DNA of 64,000 bases from Nageia nagi (taxonomy: Eukaryota; Pinophyta), in the NCBI GenBank assembly GCA_050084985.1, contig JBITNC010000001.1, forward strand, positions 117,862,001 to 117,926,000, read 5' to 3'. Below are positions 59,166 through 64,000 of the stretch, in pieces (within the stretch, counting starts at the first letter, position 1; the number at the start of each line of letters is the position of its first letter). Made by a program: the position numbers and the translations under genes. The notes beneath the pieces are model-generated. The model saw only the letters and a program-made list of their open reading frames with translations, did not search any database and was not told the origin of the DNA.

Positions 59166-60141
59166 TAATTTCATGAATGAACAACATCATGAATATATTT
59201 TCACATAAAAATAATGAGACAATGCAAATATATTAACAAAAATATGACTACAAACCAAAATTTAAAATATTATTTTTGCAAAAATTGGACTATCATCAAT
59301 CCTCAATGGGCCATCTATGATCCTTTTCTAAGTGCCTTTTTATTTGGTTCATTTTTTATAACTTATAGATAGCTTATTTATCATATTCCTTACTTCAATT
59401 TGATCATTTAATAGTTTTTTATGAATATGTACTATGTTATTATTAGTTTTAACATAATATGCATGTTTATCACTTTACAAAAAAAAGCAACAAACATAAT
59501 CAAATCCCCTATAATCTACTCAACATGTTGATTTTGGTAGATACACACACATAAGCATAATATAATCCCTTATAATCCACTCATTATGATGGTTTTGAAA
59601 GTTAAATACTCATGAAAAGGGCCATCAAAGGTCCTCCATAAACCAATGTTGGTCCTTTTTTCACACATAACCATGTATCTATTTTGGAGAGAGGCTTTGT
59701 TAGGAGCTCTTGAGACCATTTTTCATATTTGACCAAGCTTATTTTGATAGAATCAAGGATAAAATCAGGTATAATCATATTTATTTATAAATATCATTGA
59801 CATATATTAAATGATTAAAAATATGGATAAAGGCATTAATAAATGCTATTCGTAGATGATTATACTCCACATAATTAGATGACAACACCATGGGGCATTA
59901 CCATGCATGAATCCTTTGGATAGATGGTTATGTTGCCCAAGAAAACTTTATTTTGCAAGTTTTTACCATGAATCCTTTCTTCTTTCCTCACTACAAAAGA
60001 GCATCCAAGTTAAAAGGGGGCATTGAGTGAGTGATTACCATCATAAAACAAAATTTAGGAAAATTTTCATTTATGTTTTACTTTGGAAAGTATAATTTTA
60101 AATACAAATATTTTACAATTACACTTTCAAAGTGGGGTAAT
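59166..60141 (+). other. 3' non-coding region and PPT of element E
   Basis: No extra frame is seen, unlike in B. AAAGTGGGGTAA at 60,129-60,140 directly before the LTR start is the probable polypurine tract. A second purine run, AAGTTAAAAGGGGG, lies at 60,007-60,020. Confidence 0.5.
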
Positions 60142-60370
60142 TGTAGTTAAATTAATTTAATTAATGTAATTACTTATAGTTGTCAATTGGTTATTTCATA
60201 ATCTTTAACATTATTTCACTATTATCAATACAAAGAATTATAATCCATAGTATTGGACTAATGTCTATTATGTTTTGTAGGTGACACTTGGCCCAAGGTA
60301 TGAAAATCAACCCAAGGAGTGGGTTATACCTTAGATTTTGCTATAAATTCAAGCCTATACACATAAGTCT
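60142..60370 (+). repeat. 3' LTR of element E, left part
   Basis: Matches the first ~225 bases of 52,106-52,873 through ACACATAAGTCT, then stops where G's LTR begins. AGTCT (60,366-60,370) should be G's target duplication; its partner is outside the window. Confidence 0.75.
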
Positions 60371-60772
60371 TGTTATAATGCTACAATATGAAAAAGCAAA
60401 ATATTGCAAAAATGAAACAAATATTGATTTGAAATAGGAAAATGACAACTATCTATTAGAAATAACAAAATAAGCACTGGTAAATAGAACTTGAAATAAC
60501 ATCAATAAATAGATAAGGATAGGATTTTAGTATATAGTAATAAAATCATAGGCCGCTTCGAGGGGGATACTTCCTTACAACTCCAAAGGTGAAAAAAATG
60601 TTCAAAATGCCTTTCTCCACACACTTCTATCTATTTATAATAAACTAACCCTAACCCTAATATTAATGCAAAATTGAGCCCCACCCTTATAATCACAATA
60701 TTACAATATAGTTTAACAATTTAATAAAATACTAATACTAACACTAAAATGTCTGGATTTGGGATCCTAACA
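60371..60772 (-). repeat. 3' LTR of element G
   Basis: 402 bp, TGTTATAATG to GATCCTAACA on the plus strand, so TGTTAGGATC...CATTATAACA on its own strand. The boundary is supported by the PPT on one side and by the break in E's LTR on the other. Confidence 0.82.
60631..60639 (-). promoter_or_regulatory. TATA box and telobox-like motif in G LTR
   Basis: TATAAATAG on the minus strand. A few bases upstream on that strand lies TTAGGGTTAGGGTTAG (plus 60,646-60,661), which contains telobox-like AACCCTAA on the other strand. Teloboxes are known plant promoter elements; a role here is inference. Confidence 0.45.
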
Positions 60773-60785
60773 TGCCACCTCTCTT
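60773..60785 (-). other. Polypurine tract of element G
   Basis: AAGAGAGGTGGCA on the minus strand directly before TGTTAGGATC, a standard chromovirus arrangement. Confidence 0.75.
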
Positions 60786-60789
60786 GGGA

Positions 60790-61237
60790 TGAAACTTTGT
60801 CCTCAAAGCTTGAAGTGTGGAAATTGTTGATGCAGTTGATGAAGGATTTCCCATGTTGCATCTTCTAGTGCCATGCCTTGCCACTGCACAAGGACTTATG
60901 TGATGGAATGATTACAAAGCTATCATGAGAGTTGATCCATAACTACCTTAGGTACAACTACCATTGATCCATCCTCTACCAACTCAGGTAATTATGTTTG
61001 AACCCAAACCTCTGATCTATCCACTTTCTTAAGGTAAGAGACATGAAACACTAGATTAATCTTAAGAGAAATAAGAAGCTCTAATTTGTATGTAGGTGGG
61101 CCAATGCATTGTAACATCTTGTAAGGACCATAAAACTTTGGGGCCAAATTTTGAGGGCTTTTTATTTTTAAGGATTTTTTATAATAAGATTGTAGCCTCA
61201 AAAAGACCATGTCATCTACCTGGAACTCCCTTTCCAC
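60790..61237 (-). pseudogene. Integrase C-terminus and chromodomain of element G
   Basis: DDMVFLRLQSYYKKSL, then LAPKFYGPYKMLQCIGPPTY, then KINLVFHVSYLKK is the GPY/F domain (61,005-61,215). It is followed by VLVQWQGMALEDATWEI (about 60,850-60,905), a degenerate chromodomain with the W..G....ATWE core, and FPHFKL next to the PPT. In chromoviruses this domain guides integration to heterochromatin. Two adjacent stops lie between the parts. Confidence 0.78.
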
Positions 61238-62330
61238 ATGTTACTAATCAGCCTATTATTTCATATGATATTGGGCTATTTGAAGGTTATCCTTGAGAAA
61301 ATGAAGAATATTATCCCAAGTAACTAAAGCTAAGTCAACTACCTGAACTTTACTGGTACTTGCAACATACTAGGTGATTATTGGTGGAGCTTGACCATAC
61401 ACTACTTCATAGGGGATCATCTTGCTTGTAGAATGATAAGATGTATTATACCACCACTTAGCCAAGGGGATCCATTGTACCCAATGCATAGGTTATGCTG
61501 AAGTAAAATAATGTAAATATATTTCCAAGCATTTGTTGATAATTTTAGTTTGACCATCAATTTATGGGTGATATGCTAAGCTCATATTTAGTTGGGTACC
61601 TTGCAATTTAAAAAGCTCTTGCTAAAAATGACTTGTAAAAGTGGGATCACAATCATTGACAATTATCTCTAGCATGCCATGTAGTTTGAAAATTATATCT
61701 AGGAATAATTATGCCAATGTCACTGCTTTGTAGGGATGAGCCAATGAACCAAAATGAGCATATTTAGATAACTGATCAACAACCACTAGAGTAACTAATT
61801 TACCTTGAGATTTAGGAAGGCCTTTAATGAAATCCATTGAGATATCAATCCATGTATGGATAGGTATGGGGTGAGGTTAAAGGAGTCCCAGAGTACCCAC
61901 TATCTCACACTTTTGTCTTTGACACACATCACAAGCTACCACAAACTGTTTGATATCCAATTTCATACTTGTCTATTAGAACAATCGTGCCACTTTCTTA
62001 TAGGTTTTCAAAAATCCTTCATGTATTGATGTAGGTGTGGAATGCAATTTGGAAAGTAGTTATAATTTACATTTTAAAGGAGATAGTAACAAAATTTGAC
62101 CTTTGAATCTCAAAATACCATCATGCCATGTATGGTGTGGTTTACTCATGGGGTCTTGAGTGATTTATTTTAGTAATTCTTGGGTGGAGCTATCCTCTAA
62201 CCATTCTTATTTAACTTTATCCAACCATTAAGGAATATAAGATGAAAGAGCTTGCAGTGCTACTTGATCTTCAAATTTTTTGGACAAAGCATTGGTAACC
62301 ACATTCTCCTTACCTTTACAGTATACTATC
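61238..62330 (-). pseudogene. Integrase core of element G
   Basis: The zinc finger HEGFLKTYKKVARLF and CDVCQRQK (about 61,905-62,045) keeps both Cys. The core has [16 protein letters not shown] (first Asp, about 61,800-61,850) and DCDPTFTSHF (second Asp). In YHP-stop-IDGQTKIINKCLE the usual GQTE reads GQTK (about 61,535-61,545), which removes the catalytic Glu. WWYNTSYHSTSKMIPYEVVY is the conserved region after the core. Several stops. Confidence 0.8.
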
Positions 62331-62776
62331 TCATAATCATACCTTAGTAGTTTGGTCACCCATTTTTATTGCCCAGGTGTAGAAATATGTTGCTTAATGA
62401 AAAATTTCAAGCTATGATGATATGTGAGGATGATGAAATGGCAACCAATGAGATATGGTCTCCAATGTTGAACTGCATAAATGATGGCAAGCATTTCTTT
62501 TTCATAAGTGGATTTGCCCAAATTTTTTCTAGAGAGTGCTCTACTAGTGAATGCCAAGGGACACCCTTCTTGCATTAATACTATCATAATTCCTACTCTA
62601 CAAGCATCACTTTCTATCACAAAGGTTTTAGAAAAATTTGGCATCACTAATACCAGGGTGGTACACATTACCTTCTTGAGCTTAATGAAAGCTGCCTTAG
62701 CTTGAGGGGACCATTGGAAAGCATTTGTTTTCAACAACATAGTTAGAGGTGCTACAATCTTGCCATAATCCTTCAT
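62331..62776 (-). pseudogene. RNase H of element G
   Basis: Open for 136 codons. FVIESDACRVGIMIVLMQEG keeps the first Asp, RKNLGKSTYEKEMLAIIYAV keeps the Glu, and LTYHHSLKFFIKQ shows Tyr where TDH is expected, so the third acidic residue is lost. KETNAFQWSPQAKAAF-type text before it is the connection region. Confidence 0.85.
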
Positions 62777-63568
62777 AAATTTCTAATAATAGCCTATCAA
62801 CCCTAAGAATCCTTGAAAAATTTTCAAAGATTTAGAAATAGACCAGTTTTGCATATTAGTAATCTTTTATGAATCCATCTTAACTCCCTCTTTAGATATA
62901 AGATGGCCTAAGTAGTAAATTTCCCTCTTGCCAAATGAGCATTTTGATTTTTTTGCATATAGCTGGTGTTCCTTTAAGATTTGTAGGGTTTGGTCAACAT
63001 GTGCCACATGTTCTTGCCATGTCTTACTATAGATCAAGATATCATCAAAGAAAACTAAAATGAACTTCCTAAGGAATGGATGAAACACCTAATTCATTAA
63101 ACTTTGAAATGTGGATGGAGCATTTGTTAGGCCAAAAAGCATGACCAAGAACTCATAATGGCCCTCATGGGTGTGAAATGTAGTTTTTAGTATATCTTCC
63201 TCCTTATGATGAATTTGATGATACCTAGATCGTAGGTCCAACTTAGAAAAATATCTTGCCCCATGCAGTTCATCCAATAATTCATCAATGATTGGGATGG
63301 AAAATTTATCTTTGATTGTAATTTTGTTGAGGGCCCTGAAATCCACACACATACACCATGAACCATCTTTCTTATGAACCAATATAATTTGAGAAGAATA
63401 TGGGCTTATGCTAGGTTGAATTACTCTTGCATCCAATAATTTCTTAACTAATTTTTCAATTTCATTTTTTTGTAAGTAAGGATACCAATAAGAATGAATG
63501 TTTGGTGCGTGACTTCCCAACACCAATTGTATAGCATGATCATGGAATTGCTGGGGTGGTAAGCCCAT
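62777..63568 (-). pseudogene. Reverse transcriptase of element G
   Basis: From 63,568: PYLQKNEIEKLVKKLLDARV, then SQIILVHKKDGSWCMCVDFR, IPIIDELLDELHGARYFSKL, DLRSRYHQI and FLVMLFGLTNAPSTFQSLMN. One TAG at the GluVal junction near 63,088 follows. Then FILVFFDDILIYSKTW (FFDD active site intact), KKSKCSFGKREIYYLGHLIS and a stop near 62,866. The frame is unchanged across the first stop. Standard chromovirus RT. Confidence 0.88.
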
Positions 63569-64000
63569 TAGTTCCTCAAAGGTACTTGAATACTTATTTA
63601 AGATTAGTTATAGATTCTTAGTATTTGTGATTTTAGATTTGGTGATTGATAAGGAGTGTAACTATGCCAACATCCTCTTTCCAATTTTTCATAGGATCAT
63701 TTTCATATGATGTGAGCTCATAATTTGTACATATCCATCCTATAATCCCTTGAGAGTATGCTCTTGTTCATCTATTTTGAAGGTCATCCATAGCTCTGCA
63801 AAATTCCACTTTATGATGCCCAAAGTCTTCAACCATTGTACCCCCAAAACTATATCACATCCTCCAAGTGGTAAAGCATACATATCACTTTTCAAAGTAT
63901 AGTGGTCCTTGCTTAATTTGACATTATGACATGTGCCTTTACATGCTATTTTTTCTCCACTACCAACCATAACCTCAAAATTATTTGTAGGATGTATGTA
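63569..64000 (-). pseudogene. Protease C-terminal half and linker of element G (partial)
   Basis: VKLSKDHYTLKSDMYALPLG and GGCDIVLGVQWLKTLGIIKW (63,800-63,910) are the end of the retroviral-type aspartic protease; the DSG/DTG catalytic loop would be just beyond the window edge. A stop-bearing linker of about 60 codons joins it to RT. Confidence 0.78.

Larger units (their letters stand above)
52106..60370 (+). mobile_element. Element E: Tat-type Ty3/gypsy element inserted in F
   Basis: The 5' LTR is at 52,106-52,873. Gag, protease, RT, RNase H, second RNase H and integrase follow in order, then a purine tract and a 3' LTR that begins at 60,142 and is broken at 60,370 by element G. Shared LTR blocks include TTAATTTAATTAAT, CAATTACTTATAGTTGT, TTTTGTAGGT and AACCCAAGGAGTG. 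All genes carry stops. It belongs to the same lineage as B but has unrelated LTRs, so it is a different family. Its end lies outside the window. Confidence 0.82.
60371..64000 (-). mobile_element. Element G: chromovirus (Ty3/gypsy with chromodomain), 5' part outside window
   Basis: Minus-strand element whose 3' LTR and pol are visible. Its order (protease, RT, RNase H, integrase, chromodomain, PPT, LTR) is the chromovirus order. One frame can be followed for most of 3 kb with a modest number of stops, so it is clearly less decayed than B or E. gag and the 5' LTR lie beyond 64,000. Confidence 0.85.

Noticed and set aside
60646-60661. Interstitial telomere
   Set aside because: Only two to three units, located inside a defined LTR at the promoter; too short for a telomere relic.
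62369-62705. Two plus-strand open frames
   Set aside because: They lie opposite the well-conserved minus-strand RNase H of element G and look like its reverse.

Overview
This window is an AT-rich piece of plant nuclear DNA made almost entirely of old, broken LTR retrotransposons inserted into one another. I see no intact host gene, no rRNA or tRNA gene and nothing bacterial. The plant assignment rests on Tat/Ogre-type Ty3/gypsy pol domains (including the double RNase H), a chromodomain Ty3/gypsy element, a Ty1/copia element with an initiator-tRNA-Met primer site, a CACTA-like DNA element and plant mobile domain (PMD) reading frames. The density of nesting suggests a large, repeat-rich genome. 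The species cannot be named from the sequence.

Left nest (5,778-48,275). Two ~2 kb direct repeats with conserved TATA boxes (5,778-7,770, and 11,764-13,096 continued at 46,913-48,275) are read as the LTRs of a plus-strand element D with a non-coding interior. The second D LTR is broken twice. A ~720 bp CACTA-like element lies at 12,209-12,928. A 33.8 kb block, 13,097-46,912, is a plus-strand element C with a clear TGGTATCAGAGCC primer site and a pol-less interior. C contains minus-strand element A (15,984-44,128), which has a Tat-like gag and a PMD-like frame on the opposite strand but no recognisable pol. A in turn contains minus-strand element B (21,779-40,516, about 18.7 kb), an Ogre-sized Tat element. 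Along its own strand B carries gag, protease, RT, two RNase H domains and integrase, then a ~2 kb frame of unknown function. Antisense and last before its 3' LTR comes a PMD frame with a probable intron.

Right nest (50,129 to window end). A Ty1/copia-like element F has its 3' LTR broken by a second, plus-strand Tat element E (52,106-60,370 and beyond the window). The 3' LTR of E is broken at 60,370/60,371 by minus-strand chromovirus G (60,371 to past 64,000). G is the best preserved element and probably the youngest. Even so, it has in-frame stops, a lysine in place of the catalytic integrase glutamate and a tyrosine in place of an RNase H aspartate.

The flanks (1-5,777 and 48,276-50,128) hold a faint stop-ridden frame, a possible solo LTR and otherwise AT-rich DNA. 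The most interesting material is the pair of antisense PMD frames in two separate nested elements, the unidentified sense frame downstream of integrase in B, the gag-plus-PMD, pol-less make-up of A, and a recurring habit of the elements to carry tandem repeats in their 3' or internal non-coding parts. All reading frames were translated by hand. Family assignments come from remembered motifs, not from searches.
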